Positions 1-7,259 are shown, counted from the stretch's first letter. The stretch is 8,005 nucleotides of DNA from an uncultured Clostridia bacterium (GCA_947036475.1 CAMQRG010000088.1:1-8005); one strand, 5' to 3'. Program-made: numbers and translations. Notes: a model not told the origin generated them from the letters alone.

Positions 1-1769
1 TGGAAGAAATTGACAGAATTTCCCAGTCCACAAACTTCAACGGCCTGAACCTGCTGGACGGTTCCATGGACTCCAAAGGCAGCGTTGTAAAGGGCGGCGA
101 ACAGACAGATGTTCCTATCCTTACAGATGTGGCAACTGACCCTACAAACGAAGTAGGCGAGAAAACTGTTTTGCACGGCGATGAAGTAACAGCGACAAAG
201 ACGAGCTTTGAAGTTGATTTCCATGATACAGTTGTCAAAGGTGCGGCTGGCGACAAGCTGGAAGTGAAAATTGGCGGCACAACATTTGAACTGGAATTCA
301 AAGCTGGTGCAACTGCTGCAAATGGTGAGCTGGAAGCAGATACAGAAATTTCCGGAGAAGACCTGGCGAATGCTATCAAAGCAAAATTTGACGAAGCTGC
401 AGGCCAGAACAAGCTGATTGGCGGCCAGGCATTTGATGCAACAGTTGACGGCTCCAAAATCAAATTCGAACAGGCTGCTGTTCCTGCTGACCAGACAGAA
501 GTTGTAGACCCTGATATGGTATTCGACCTGACATTGAAACCGGCAGGCGGCGCAGGCGGCGGTACATTCACAGCTGGTACACCTGCGGCTGGTACGCAGT
601 TCACAGGTACTGTAACAGGCGTTAACCTGACGGGTACGCCTACGGATACACTCCAGGCTGGCGATGCGGATAAGATTAAAGCCCTTGGCACAGTTAAGAT
701 TGGCGGCGTAGACGTTGACCTTTCTGGATTGGCAATTACCGATGCCAGCACAAAGCAGGATGCAATAGACGCAGTCAAACAGGCTGTTGAAAATGCGTTC
801 AATACTGCAAATACAGCAGGTGCGGCAGGCACTGCAAATTACACAAAGCTTGACAATGTAGTTGTTACTGCAACAAATAACGGTTTTACAGTAGATTTCC
901 AGGAAACAGCGCAGACATACACACCCGCAGCTGCTGGCGATTCCAGCCAGACAGGTACAATCAACGTTGGTACAATCAACAACGTAAAGGGTACAGCGGC
1001 GGCTCCCGGCCAGCTGGCAAGCACAACATTTGACCTGACAGAAGAACTTGTAAAAGACGGCGCAACAATCACAATCGGTAAGGAAAAATATACCTTCAAG
1101 GTTGGCGCGGACAGCAAGGTTGCTGACGGTACGGCAAACGTAATCGACCTGAGCAAATTCGAAGATGGCGATGCTAAGCTGCTTGAAGCTGCGAGAGAAA
1201 AACTTTCCCAGCAGAACAACACAGTATTCACAATCGGTTATGATAAGGCTACACAGAAAATGTCTATTCATGAAAAAGTTGGCAACACAGAATTCCTTGA
1301 CGAGCTGAAAACACAGGCAGGTTTCGACAGCCTGGTTTATGCAAACAAAGCAACAGATACAACTCCTGGCAAGGCTCTGGTTCTCCAGGTTGGCGACACA
1401 TCCGAGGATTTCCAGAAAGTATCCCTGGATATTAAGGATATGAGCACAAAAGGTCTTAAGATTAACGGCCTTTCCATCGGAACACAGGAAGACGCTGCTG
1501 ATGCAATCAAGAAAATCAAAGACGCTATCAACACAGTATCTTCTCAGCGCGGTGACCTGGGTGCTGTTCAGAACAGACTGGAGCACACCATCAACAACCT
1601 TGGTGTTCAGGCAGAAAACATCACTGCTGCGGAAAGCCGCATCAGAGATACAGACATGGCAGAGGAAATGATGGCATACACGAAGAACAACATTCTGGTT
1701 CAGGCTGCTCAGGCTATGCTTGCACAGGCAAATCAGGTTCCTCAGGGTATCCTTCAGCTTCTCCAGTAA
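1..1769 (+). CDS. Flagellin, 5' end missing (large D2/D3 insert)
   Basis: This is the main subunit of the flagellar filament, exported through the flagellar type III apparatus and polymerised outside the cell. The gene enters from the left edge: the open frame runs from base 3, beginning EEIDRISQSTNFNGLNLLDG, which is the end of the conserved N-terminal D1 helix region. About 100-130 N-terminal residues lie outside, so the ATG at 66 is internal. The C-terminus is the canonical D1/D0 helix pair, with AAESRIRDTDMAEEMMAY and then QAMLAQANQVPQGILQLLQ before TAA. Between them lie roughly 400 residues of variable, surface-exposed D2/D3-type sequence rich in Ala, Thr, Gly and Asp, with a glycine-rich linker and three related modules (see findings). 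The visible 588 residues contain no Cys and no Trp, as is usual for flagellins. The whole protein would be around 700 residues, longer than the roughly 300-500 of many flagellins. The gene ends at a strong terminator, so it is the last gene of its transcript. Identity is certain; the exact paralogue name is not. Confidence 0.97.
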   Translation, partial: EEIDRISQSTNFNGLNLLDGSMDSKGSVVKGGEQTDVPILTDVATDPTNEVGEKTVLHGDEVTATKTSFEVDFHDTVVKGAAGDKLEVKIGGTTFELEFKAGATAANGELEADTEISGEDLANAIKAKFDEAAGQNKLIGGQAFDATVDGSKIKFEQAAVPADQTEVVDPDMVFDLTLKPAGGAGGGTFTAGTPAAGTQFTGTVTGVNLTGTPTDTLQAGDADKIKALGTVKIGGVDVDLSGLAITDASTKQDAIDAVKQAVENAFNTANTAGAAGTANYTKLDNVVVTATNNGFTVDFQETAQTYTPAAAGDSSQTGTINVGTINNVKGTAAAPGQLASTTFDLTEELVKDGATITIGKEKYTFKVGADSKVADGTANVIDLSKFEDGDAKLLEAAREKLSQQNNTVFTIGYDKATQKMSIHEKVGNTEFLDELKTQAGFDSLVYANKATDTTPGKALVLQVGDTSEDFQKVSLDIKDMSTKGLKINGLSIGTQEDAADAIKKIKDAINTVSSQRGDLGAVQNRLEHTINNLGVQAENITAAESRIRDTDMAEEMMAYTKNNILVQAAQAMLAQANQVPQGILQLLQ

Positions 1770-1806
1770 TTTCACAAAAAAGAATTTCAAATGCTTTCAA
1801 ATTTTG

Positions 1807-1833
1807 GGGCGGGCCTTCGGGCCTGCCCTTTTT
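1807..1833 (+). terminator. Intrinsic terminator of the flagellin gene
   Basis: A 9-bp stem (GGGCGGGCC with GGCCTGCCC, one G-T wobble) closes a TTCG tetraloop and is followed directly by five T. It lies 38 bases after the flagellin stop. The very stable UUCG-type loop and GC-rich stem suit a highly expressed gene. Confidence 0.93.
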
Positions 1834-1854
1834 GCGCGGAAAAAGGCCGGACGC

Positions 1855-1883
1855 TTGCTTTCGCGCCGCTATTCTGGTATGAT
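1855..1883 (+). promoter_or_regulatory. Predicted sigma-A promoter of dusB
   Basis: TTGCTT (1855-1860), a 17-base spacer and TATGAT (1878-1883), with a TG one base upstream of the -10 box (extended -10). Transcription would start near 1890, giving a leader of about 17 bases that carries the dusB ribosome site. It lies just after the flagellin terminator, so dusB is probably expressed independently of flagellin. This is a prediction from sequence only. Confidence 0.7.
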
Positions 1884-1906
1884 AGCGGGACAGTGAGGTG
1901 TCAGAT

Positions 1907-2866
1907 ATGAAAATCGGAAATTTGGAACTGGAAAATAATGTTTTCCTTGCGCCGATGGCAGGGGTGACGGATTTGCCGTTCCGCCTGCTCTGTAAGGAGA
2001 TGGGCTGCGGGCTGGTGTATTCTGAAATGGTGAGCGCGAAGGGGATTTTATACGAAAATAAAAATACAACGGAGCTGCTGCGCGTTGCGGCGGAGGAAAG
2101 ACCGGCGGCGGTGCAGCTTTTCGGCTCTGACCCGGAAATATTGGGGGCGATGGCGCGGAAGATTGAGGGGTATCCGATTGATGTGATTGACGTGAATATG
2201 GGGTGTCCCGCGCCGAAAATCGTGAAAAACGGCGAGGGGAGCGCGCTGACGAAAACACCGGAGCTTGTGGGGAAAATCGTGCGGGCGCTGGCGGAGGCAC
2301 AGAAAAAACCTGTTACCATAAAAATCCGTAAGGGCTTCGATGATGCGCACCTGAATGCTGCCGAAATTGCCCGGATTGCCGAGGCGAACGGCGCGGCGGC
2401 TGTGGCGGTGCATGGGCGCACGCGGGAGCAGTATTACAGCGGAAAGGCCGACTGGGGCTGTATTCGAGAGGTGAAACGCGCGGTGAGTATTCCGGTCATT
2501 GGCAATGGGGACGTGTTTACGCCGCAGGACGCGGAACGGCTGCTGGACGAAACGGGGTGCGATGCGGTTATGGTGGGGCGCGGCGCACAGGGGAATCCAT
2601 GGATATTCCGGCGGATACTGCGGTATTTGCAGACAGGAGAGCTTCTGCCGGAACCCACCGCGGAGGAGCGCGTAGAGAAGGCTCTGCGGCACGCAGAGAT
2701 GCTTGTGGAGTATAAGGGGGAATACATCGGCGTGCGTGAGATGCGCAAGCACACGGCCTGGTACATGAAGGGGCTGCCGGGAGCGGCGGAGTTACGCGGG
2801 AAGCTGAATGCCGCGGCGGATTTGGCGGGCATGGAGCGGCTTTTGCGGGAGTATCTGGAGAGGTAA
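1907..2866 (+). CDS. dusB: tRNA-dihydrouridine synthase, DusB type
   Basis: This cytoplasmic FMN enzyme uses NADPH to reduce specific uridines in tRNA to dihydrouridine. The 319-residue protein is a normal full length. The N-terminal TIM barrel begins with the FMN-binding motif APMAGVTD (residues 15-22). VQLFGSDPE (69-77) and [11 protein letters not shown] (94-104) follow, the latter with the catalytic Cys100. IKIRKGF (139-144), [11 protein letters not shown] (167-177), PVIGNGDV (196-203) and [10 protein letters not shown] (223-232) complete the flavin-phosphate side. The last 80 residues form the helical tRNA-binding domain. I chose ATG 1907 because GAGGTG (1895-1900) sits six bases before it; an in-frame GTG at 1898 lies inside that ribosome site. 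Neighbours are functionally unrelated. The family call is secure. Which U positions are modified cannot be read from the sequence. Confidence 0.95.
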   Translation: MKIGNLELENNVFLAPMAGVTDLPFRLLCKEMGCGLVYSEMVSAKGILYENKNTTELLRVAAEERPAAVQLFGSDPEILGAMARKIEGYPIDVIDVNMGCPAPKIVKNGEGSALTKTPELVGKIVRALAEAQKKPVTIKIRKGFDDAHLNAAEIARIAEANGAAAVAVHGRTREQYYSGKADWGCIREVKRAVSIPVIGNGDVFTPQDAERLLDETGCDAVMVGRGAQGNPWIFRRILRYLQTGELLPEPTAEERVEKALRHAEMLVEYKGEYIGVREMRKHTAWYMKGLPGAAELRGKLNAAADLAGMERLLREYLER

Positions 2867-2963
2867 GCGGTAAGACCGTAAGACCGCGGGACGCTGTCCC
2901 GTACCCTGCTTCTTTCTTTCAAAGAAAGAAGCAAAGAAGATTGCGCGAAACTGCGTTTCGCGG
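2867..2963. repeat. Cluster of palindromes between dusB and glpK
   Basis: Nearly the whole gap is built from inverted repeats: GCGGT/ACCGC (2867-2871, 2883-2887) enclosing two tandem copies of TAAGACCG (2871-2878, 2879-2886); GGGAC-GCT-GTCCC (2888-2900); a perfect 12-bp pair GCTTCTTTCTTT/AAAGAAAGAAGC around one C (2908-2932); and CGCGAAAC-TGC-GTTTCGCG (2944-2962). None is followed by a T-run on the + strand, so this does not read as an ordinary intrinsic terminator. It resembles a REP-like intergenic repeat element, which is inference. I see no clear promoter for glpK in it. Confidence 0.75.
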
Positions 2964-2982
2964 GAAAAAAGGAGGGGGAATT

Positions 2983-4467
2983 ATGAAATATATTCTTGCG
3001 CTTGACCAGGGCACAACAAGCTCGCGGGCGATATTATTTGACCGTTCCGGGCAGCCGCTTTCCATTGCGCAGAAAGAATTCAGGCAGTATTATCCTCAGC
3101 CCGGCTGGGTGGAGCATGATGCGGCGGAGATTTGGCAGACACAGCTGGAAACGGCGCGGGCTGTGCTGGAAAAGCAGGGCATTTCCGCGGCGGAGGTTGC
3201 GGCGATAGGTATTACAAACCAGCGGGAGACGGCTGTGCTTTGGGATAAGCGCAGCGGCAGGCCGGTCTGCCCTGCGGTTGTGTGGCAGTGCCGCCGGACT
3301 GCGCCGTACTGCGATTCGCTGAAAGGGCAGGGGTTGGAAAATATGTTCCGAGAAAAGACGGGACTGCCGATAGACGCGTATTTTTCTGCGACAAAAATCC
3401 GCTGGGTATTGCAGAATGTTCCAGAGGCGGCAAAGCTGGCGGAATCCGGCAATCTTCTGTTCGGGACGGTGGATACCTGGCTGATTTGGAACCTGACCGG
3501 CGGGCAGGTGCATGCTACGGATTACTCCAATGCCTCCAGAACGATGCTGTTCAATATTCATACGCTGAAATGGGACGCGGAGATTTTGGAGCTGCTTGGC
3601 ATACCGGAGAGTATACTGCCGAAGGTGCGCCCCTCATCAGGGCTGTTTGGACATTCCCTGCCTGCACTGTTCGGGGCGGCAATCCCGATTGCAGGGGCGG
3701 CGGGCGACCAGCAGGCGGCGTTATTCGGGCAGGCGTGCTTTTCTCCCGGTGCGGCAAAAAATACGTATGGGACAGGCTGTTTCCTGCTGATGAATACAGG
3801 AGAGAAGCCGTTTTTTTCGCGGAATGGGCTGATTACGACAATTGCGTGGGGGCTGAAAGGAAAGGTTACGTATGCGCTGGAAGGCTCCGTTTTCGTGGCT
3901 GGTGCGGCGATACAGTGGCTCAGGGACGAACTTGGGCTGATTTCCTCTGCGGCGGAAACAGAGGGTCTGTGCCGCTCTGTGGCGGATAACTGCGGGGTGT
4001 ATCTGGTGCCGGCGTTTGTCGGACTGGGCGCGCCGTATTGGGACCCTTACGCGCGGGGTGTGCTGACAGGGCTGACGCGGGGCGCGAATCGGGCACATAT
4101 CGTGCGTGCGGCGGTGGAATCTATGGCATACCAGACGTGTGACGTACTGCGGGCAATGGAACAGGACGCGGGTATACCGCTTGCGGAACTGCGTGCGGAC
4201 GGCGGTGCGGCGGCAAACGCGTTTCTGCTGCAGTTTCAGGCGGATATTACGGGTGTGCCTGTATTGCGTCCGTCCACGCTGGAAACGACTGCGCTGGGCG
4301 CGGCGTATCTGGCAGGGCTTGCGGTAGGGTACTGGTCGGATTTCGCGGAGATTCGGCGGAACTGGCAGGTTGCGGAGGCGTTTTCACCAGTGATATCGAA
4401 AGAAGAAGCTGCGGGGCTTGAGGCTGGCTGGCGGCATGCCGTTCGACAGGCGCAGATGAAAGATTAA
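2983..4467 (+). CDS. glpK: Glycerol kinase
   Basis: This cytoplasmic FGGY-family kinase converts glycerol and ATP to sn-glycerol 3-phosphate, the entry step of glycerol use. The 494 residues match the family length. Visible motifs are the phosphate loop [14 protein letters not shown] (7-20), glycerol-contact residues Gln80, Arg81 and Glu82 in ITNQRET (77-83), Tyr133, the catalytic Asp242 in [11 protein letters not shown] (240-250), the FGGY segment [10 protein letters not shown] (258-267), and [13 protein letters not shown] (347-359). The adenine-site region is [18 protein letters not shown] (405-422). Start ATG 2983 follows GGAGG at 2971-2975 by seven bases; an open frame upstream (from 2941) lacks a ribosome site and runs through a hairpin. 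At the position where Gram-positive GlpK proteins carry the histidine phosphorylated by HPr (YHFYG), this protein has PALFG with Ala228. No glpF or glpD is adjacent in the window. Confidence 0.96.
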   Translation: MKYILALDQGTTSSRAILFDRSGQPLSIAQKEFRQYYPQPGWVEHDAAEIWQTQLETARAVLEKQGISAAEVAAIGITNQRETAVLWDKRSGRPVCPAVVWQCRRTAPYCDSLKGQGLENMFREKTGLPIDAYFSATKIRWVLQNVPEAAKLAESGNLLFGTVDTWLIWNLTGGQVHATDYSNASRTMLFNIHTLKWDAEILELLGIPESILPKVRPSSGLFGHSLPALFGAAIPIAGAAGDQQAALFGQACFSPGAAKNTYGTGCFLLMNTGEKPFFSRNGLITTIAWGLKGKVTYALEGSVFVAGAAIQWLRDELGLISSAAETEGLCRSVADNCGVYLVPAFVGLGAPYWDPYARGVLTGLTRGANRAHIVRAAVESMAYQTCDVLRAMEQDAGIPLAELRADGGAAANAFLLQFQADITGVPVLRPSTLETTALGAAYLAGLAVGYWSDFAEIRRNWQVAEAFSPVISKEEAAGLEAGWRHAVRQAQMKD

Positions 4468-4495
4468 GGACAATTTATTGTTTCCAAGGAAAATA

Positions 4496-4546
4496 AAAAA
4501 GACAGACAAACGCCCATAACGCCGGACGGCAGTTGTCTGTCTTTTT
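4496..4546. terminator. Bidirectional terminator between glpK and the AEC transporter gene
   Basis: A perfect 14-bp inverted repeat, AAAAAGACAGACAA (4496-4509) and TTGTCTGTCTTTTT (4533-4546), encloses a 23-base loop. It gives a hairpin with a T-run on the + strand for glpK, and A-runs that become T-runs on the - strand for the convergent transporter gene. It ends eight bases before the transporter stop codon at 4554, so it serves both genes. Confidence 0.9.
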
Positions 4547-4553
4547 ACTGTTT

Positions 4554-5483
4554 TTACTGGCACAAAAATTCTGCTACAAGCGGCAGCGTTACCACAGAGA
4601 TGATTGTAGAAACGAAGGTATACTGCGATGCGCGTTTTTCATCGTTGCCGTAAAGCTCTGCGAAGGAAGGCAGCGCGGCGGCAGCAGGGGTACCCATCAA
4701 CACCACAAGCACGCTTAATGCGATTCCTTCCATAAACAGTCCGCAGATGGCCTTTGTCAGAATCGGCAATACAATCAGCGTGAAAAAGCTGAAAATATAC
4801 ACAACTTTATCCCGGAAGATTTCGCGCAGATTCGCGGCGGCAAGCAGAGAGCCAATATAAATCATGGAAAGGCTGACTGTTGTATTCGCGGAATACTGCA
4901 AAACATCGTAAATCGGCCCGGGCAGTGATATGGAATTGACGAAGCAGAACACACCCACTACGGCAGACAGGCAGATAAGGTTGAGGAATGCCTCTTTCAG
5001 CATCTGCAAAGCCGGTTTTCTGTGTTTGCCGCCCATGCCAAACAGTATGGAGCAGACAGTGAACAGGAACACATTGCAGGTAAACATGACGGCTACGCAG
5101 AAAATCAGGCCTTCTGCGCCGTACATTGCCATTATCAGGGGTTGTCCCATGAATATGACGTTGCTGTAAACGCCGCCGCCGGAAAAAAGCCCCAGTTCCC
5201 GCGGCTTCATTTTGAGCAGTTTGCCGACAATAAAGAACATCGCCGCGCCTATGCAGCAGATGAGGTATGTTGCGCCGCAGGTTACAAGGAAACCGTTGAA
5301 AATTTCGCGGGAATATTCCCTTTGCAGAAGCACAACCATGTTGCATGGTACGGCTACGCGCGTCAGCACAATGGAAAGTCCCTTGGAATTATCAAGGGAC
5401 AGTATCTTTTTCTTTTGCAGGATTACGCCGATGACCATTAAAATTACCATCGTCATAAGCTGGTATATCACGGGTAACGCCAT
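4554..5483 (-). CDS. AEC-family (auxin efflux carrier-like) membrane transporter
   Basis: This is an inner-membrane secondary transporter of the AEC family, which in bacteria includes permeases for malate, malonate and other organic acids. The substrate here cannot be read from the sequence. The 309 residues are the usual family length, with about ten hydrophobic segments (roughly 4-22, 34-52, 64-88, 104-122, 124-148, 164-185, 202-218, 228-250, 254-275, 286-306). Family marks are GGGVYSNVIFMGQPLI (102-117) in the first half, and TPAAAALPSFAELYGND (265-281) followed by FVSTIISVVTLP (290-301) in the second half. These match the two inverted halves of the fold with their broken helices. ATG 5483 is preceded on the - strand by GGGAAGGA seven bases away. 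The gene has its own promoter and lies downstream of the mntP and phosphatase genes. No metabolic enzyme is beside it to suggest a substrate. Confidence 0.92.
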   Translation of the reverse strand: MALPVIYQLMTMVILMVIGVILQKKKILSLDNSKGLSIVLTRVAVPCNMVVLLQREYSREIFNGFLVTCGATYLICCIGAAMFFIVGKLLKMKPRELGLFSGGGVYSNVIFMGQPLIMAMYGAEGLIFCVAVMFTCNVFLFTVCSILFGMGGKHRKPALQMLKEAFLNLICLSAVVGVFCFVNSISLPGPIYDVLQYSANTTVSLSMIYIGSLLAAANLREIFRDKVVYIFSFFTLIVLPILTKAICGLFMEGIALSVLVVLMGTPAAAALPSFAELYGNDEKRASQYTFVSTIISVVTLPLVAEFLCQ

Positions 5484-5542
5484 TTTTCTATCCTTCCCTT
5501 CAGGCTTTTTTGCGAAGCATTATTTTTGATAACTGTCGCTTT

Positions 5543-5571
5543 ATTTTACCCGAAACTGGCGTATTTTGCAA
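5543..5571 (-). promoter_or_regulatory. Predicted sigma-A promoter of the AEC transporter gene
   Basis: On the - strand, TTGCAA (5571-5566), a 17-base spacer and TAAAAT (5548-5543). Transcription would start near 5536 and give a leader of about 53 bases ending in the ribosome site GGGAAGGA. It suggests the transporter can be expressed apart from the upstream mntP and phosphatase genes. Confidence 0.65.
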
Positions 5572-5583
5572 TGATTTCCAGAT

Positions 5584-6144
5584 TTATTTTTTCAAATTGT
5601 CCTCTTTTTGATGTTTCTGAAGCAGGCAGACGGTTAGCGCGGCCATTGCTGTGCCGACTATAGCCCCGGCCAGTACGTCAGTAGGAAAATGTACGCCCAG
5701 ATACAGCCGCGAAAAGCCCATTACTACGCCGAAAATATATGCCGCACAGCCCCATGTACGGTTTTTGGCATAGACTGCCGTTGCCGCCGCGAAGCATGCC
5801 GCCGTATGCCCGGAGGGGAAAGAAGCGTCATGCAAAGGGGGGATTAAAAGTGTATCCGCATAGCCCAGCAGGTCATAGGGGCGTATCCTGTTCACGCAGG
5901 GCTTTAATATCAGGTTGCAGACCAGAGCGCTTGCGCCGACACACAGCAGAAGCAGGATACCCATATCCCGCCAGTTTTTCCTGCGTATTCCCATAAAAAG
6001 GAACAATGCACCCAGAAAGAGCCAGAGTGCGCCTGCGTTGCCCAGTGTGGATATCAGTACCATCAGCTGGTCCATAAATGGTGTGGAAAGGGTTTCCCGT
6101 AGCCACTGTAAAACTTCTGTATCAAAAGTCTGGAGCCATTCCAT
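5584..6144 (-). CDS. PAP2-family membrane phosphatase (undecaprenyl-diphosphatase-like)
   Basis: A 186-residue integral membrane phosphatase of the type 2 phosphatidic acid phosphatase family. Small bacterial members often dephosphorylate undecaprenyl diphosphate to recycle the cell-wall lipid carrier, or phosphatidylglycerol phosphate; which applies here is not decided by the sequence. All three catalytic motifs are present: K-x6-RP at KPCVNRIRP (81-89), PSGH at 110-113, and SR-x5-H-x3-D at SRLYLGVHFPTD (145-156). His113 is expected to act as the acid, and His152 with Asp156 as the nucleophile pair. Hydrophobic stretches lie near 26-52, 62-80, 115-126, 131-150 and 157-176, as in the usual six-helix layout. 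The start ATG 6144 has AAGGAGGG six bases before it, and that ribosome site overlaps the stop of mntP. The two genes are therefore probably translationally coupled. Confidence 0.93.
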   Translation of the reverse strand: MEWLQTFDTEVLQWLRETLSTPFMDQLMVLISTLGNAGALWLFLGALFLFMGIRRKNWRDMGILLLLCVGASALVCNLILKPCVNRIRPYDLLGYADTLLIPPLHDASFPSGHTAACFAAATAVYAKNRTWGCAAYIFGVVMGFSRLYLGVHFPTDVLAGAIVGTAMAALTVCLLQKHQKEDNLKK

Positions 6145-6156
6145 CTTTTGCCCTCC

Positions 6157-6720
6157 TTATCCCATAAAAAACAAATGCTCAATCAGTATTTTCAGTCCAA
6201 TCAATATCAATACGGCTCCGCCCGCAAATGCCGCTTTCGCCTGAAGAAAATTGCCCAGTCCTTTGCCCAGTATGCCGCCTGTGAACGAAAGCGCGAACGC
6301 AACAATACCGATGATGAGCCCGGCTGTAAGGATATCCACGTCCAGCAGGGCAAAGCTGATACCGACCGCCAGCGCGTCGATGCTTGTCGCAATGGCCTGA
6401 AGGATCAGCACTTTTGAGGTCAGCTGATTTTCCTCTGGTGCATCTTCTTCTTTCAGGCTTTCGCGTATCATATTTGCGCCGATGACTGCCAAAAGCAGGA
6501 ACGCAATCCAATGGTCAACAGCAGCGATGCAGTCTTTTACACGACTGCCCAGAAACCAGCCGATGAGCGGCATCAGGAACTGAAACATGCCGAAATAAAT
6601 CCCCTGCCGCACAGCGTCTTTTTTGCCAAAGCCGCGCACAGAAACACCATTGGAAATGGAAACCGCAAAGGCGTCCATCGCCAGACTGAGCGCGATTAGA
6701 AAAATCATTCCGTAGTCCAA
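6157..6720 (-). CDS. mntP: Manganese efflux pump MntP
   Basis: A small inner-membrane exporter that expels Mn(II) and protects against manganese excess. It has about six hydrophobic segments in two similar halves. The signature acidic motifs are present in each half: SLAMDAFAVSISNG (12-25, Asp16) and ATSIDALAVGISFA (111-124, Asp115). They correspond to the essential membrane aspartates described for the E. coli protein. I prefer TTG 6720 as the start (187 residues): GAGGTGG lies seven bases before it on the - strand, and it gives the normal 14 residues before MDAFA. An ATG at 6750 (197 residues) has no ribosome site and would add a basic tail, MKRGNRGGKN. The PAP2 phosphatase gene follows 12 bases on, in the same transcript. 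No yybP-ykoY manganese riboswitch is recognisable in the short leader. Confidence 0.92.
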   Translation of the reverse strand: MDYGMIFLIALSLAMDAFAVSISNGVSVRGFGKKDAVRQGIYFGMFQFLMPLIGWFLGSRVKDCIAAVDHWIAFLLLAVIGANMIRESLKEEDAPEENQLTSKVLILQAIATSIDALAVGISFALLDVDILTAGLIIGIVAFALSFTGGILGKGLGNFLQAKAAFAGGAVLILIGLKILIEHLFFMG

Positions 6721-6770
6721 ATTTTTTCCACCTCTGTTTCCCCTTTTCATTCAGTATAATCCAGCTTTTC

Positions 6771-6784
6771 CGAGTATATACCCG
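6771..6784. promoter_or_regulatory. Palindrome in the mntP leader, possible operator
   Basis: A 14-base near-palindrome with a perfect GTATATAC core (6774-6781) and one mismatched pair in the flanks. It lies about 17-30 bases downstream of the predicted mntP transcription start, a position where a repressor could block elongation. It also contains TATACT on the - strand, which with CAGACA 17 bases upstream could be a second, weaker promoter. Both readings are inference. Confidence 0.35.
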
Positions 6785-6807
6785 TTTTTGTCCGATGTCT
6801 GCGCTAC

Positions 6808-6836
6808 ATTATAGCATTTCCGCCGGAACGGGTCAA
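6808..6836 (-). promoter_or_regulatory. Near-consensus sigma-A promoter of mntP
   Basis: On the - strand, TTGACC (6836-6831), a 17-base spacer and a perfect TATAAT (6813-6808), preceded by TGC (extended -10). Transcription should start near 6801, giving a leader of about 80 bases before the TTG start. This is among the strongest non-rrn promoters in the window, so if mntP is controlled, control is likely by repression or in the leader. Confidence 0.82.
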
Positions 6837-6883
6837 CGACAGGGCAGTCTGACGTTTTTTGTGAAGGTGCATGCTTATTTTTG

Positions 6884-6908
6884 TTTTCCTATATAATATG
6901 TAGGAAAA
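6884..6908. repeat. AT-rich inverted repeat between the XRE gene and mntP
   Basis: TTTTCCTA (6884-6891) and TAGGAAAA (6901-6908) pair perfectly around nine bases, and an A-T and a G-T pair can extend the stem to ten. No T-run follows on the - strand, so it is not a convincing terminator for the XRE gene. It could be a binding site or an RNA end-protecting hairpin. Confidence 0.5.
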
Positions 6909-6964
6909 TAAATTGACCGAGGTTTCGGAACGGCTCGACAGATATGCAGGGGGATATTTTTCTA

Positions 6965-7183
6965 TCAGAGTGGCTGGTCGCCTTCGTTGGGCAGATAGCG
7001 CAGTATGCATTCCACAGGGCAGTCCAATATACGGCAGAGGTCATTGATAGTTTTTGTGGAAATGTCTTTATTGTGTTTCAGGCGGTGGAGGGTGCTGTGA
7101 GAAAGGTGATGCCTGCTGGTAAGCGTATACCAGTTTTCCGGCGAGTTTTTCAGGGTTTCCCAAAAAGGGGCGTAATCAATCAT
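6965..7183 (-). CDS. Small XRE (Cro/CI-type) HTH transcriptional regulator
   Basis: A 72-residue DNA-binding protein consisting of one helix-turn-helix domain and nothing else. The opening MIDYAPFWETLKNS (1-14), the recognition-helix region LSHSTLHRLKHNKDIS (27-42), and TKTINDLCRILDCPVECILRYLP (43-65) follow the pattern of the short stand-alone XRE regulators common in Clostridia. In those, the last helix reads roughly LDDLCRILDCxxEDIIxYxP. There is no sensor domain or peptidase domain. ATG 7183 has AAGGAAG seven bases before it on the - strand. The gene is divergent from the unknown gene at 7303, with overlapping promoters, so it probably regulates itself, its neighbour or both (inference). 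The stop is followed on the - strand by about 130 bases before the mntP promoter, with no clear terminator. Confidence 0.88.
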   Translation of the reverse strand: MIDYAPFWETLKNSPENWYTLTSRHHLSHSTLHRLKHNKDISTKTINDLCRILDCPVECILRYLPNEGDQPL

Positions 7184-7230
7184 TTGTATACTTCCTTTCA
7201 GAAAGGCGATATTTATTTTTCTATCCTAAA

Positions 7231-7259
7231 AGTATAAAATCTATTCTGATTCTTGAATA
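7231..7259 (-). promoter_or_regulatory. Possible promoter of the XRE regulator gene
   Basis: On the - strand, TATTCA (7259-7254), a 17-base spacer and TATACT (7236-7231). The -10 box is good and the -35 box weak (3 of 6 matches). Its -35 box lies on top of the -35 box of the divergent + strand promoter, so the two probably compete for polymerase. Confidence 0.45.

Noticed and set aside
2048..2752. Long open frame on the - strand opposite dusB (also 1714-2421 and 2434-2934).
   Set aside because: These are antisense to a clearly conserved dusB. The translations are Pro/Arg/Ser-rich without family features and have no ribosome sites. They are a product of high GC in the real gene.
3282..3989. 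235-codon + strand frame inside glpK, with several shorter ones on both strands.
   Set aside because: It overlaps the full set of glycerol kinase motifs in the true frame, has no ribosome site, and encodes a Gly/Arg/Cys-rich composition with no recognisable domain.
6721..6801. yybP-ykoY manganese riboswitch upstream of mntP.
   Set aside because: I looked for the conserved GGGGAGUAG-type and CUGCCG-type segments and found only a GGGG run followed by AAACAG. The leader is also shorter than the usual element.
6884..6918. TATAAT at 6892-6897 and TTGACC at 6913-6918 as + strand promoter elements.
   Set aside because: The TATAAT has no acceptable -35 box 16-18 bases upstream, the TTGACC has no -10 box at the right distance, and no + strand gene follows.
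6953..7225. Imperfect direct repeat GATATTT..TTCTATC at 6953-6966 and 7208-7225 flanking the XRE gene, as a possible insertion duplication.
   Set aside because: The copies differ by a four-base insertion, are AT-rich, and one overlaps the stop codon. There are no terminal inverted repeats and no transposase. Chance is a sufficient explanation.
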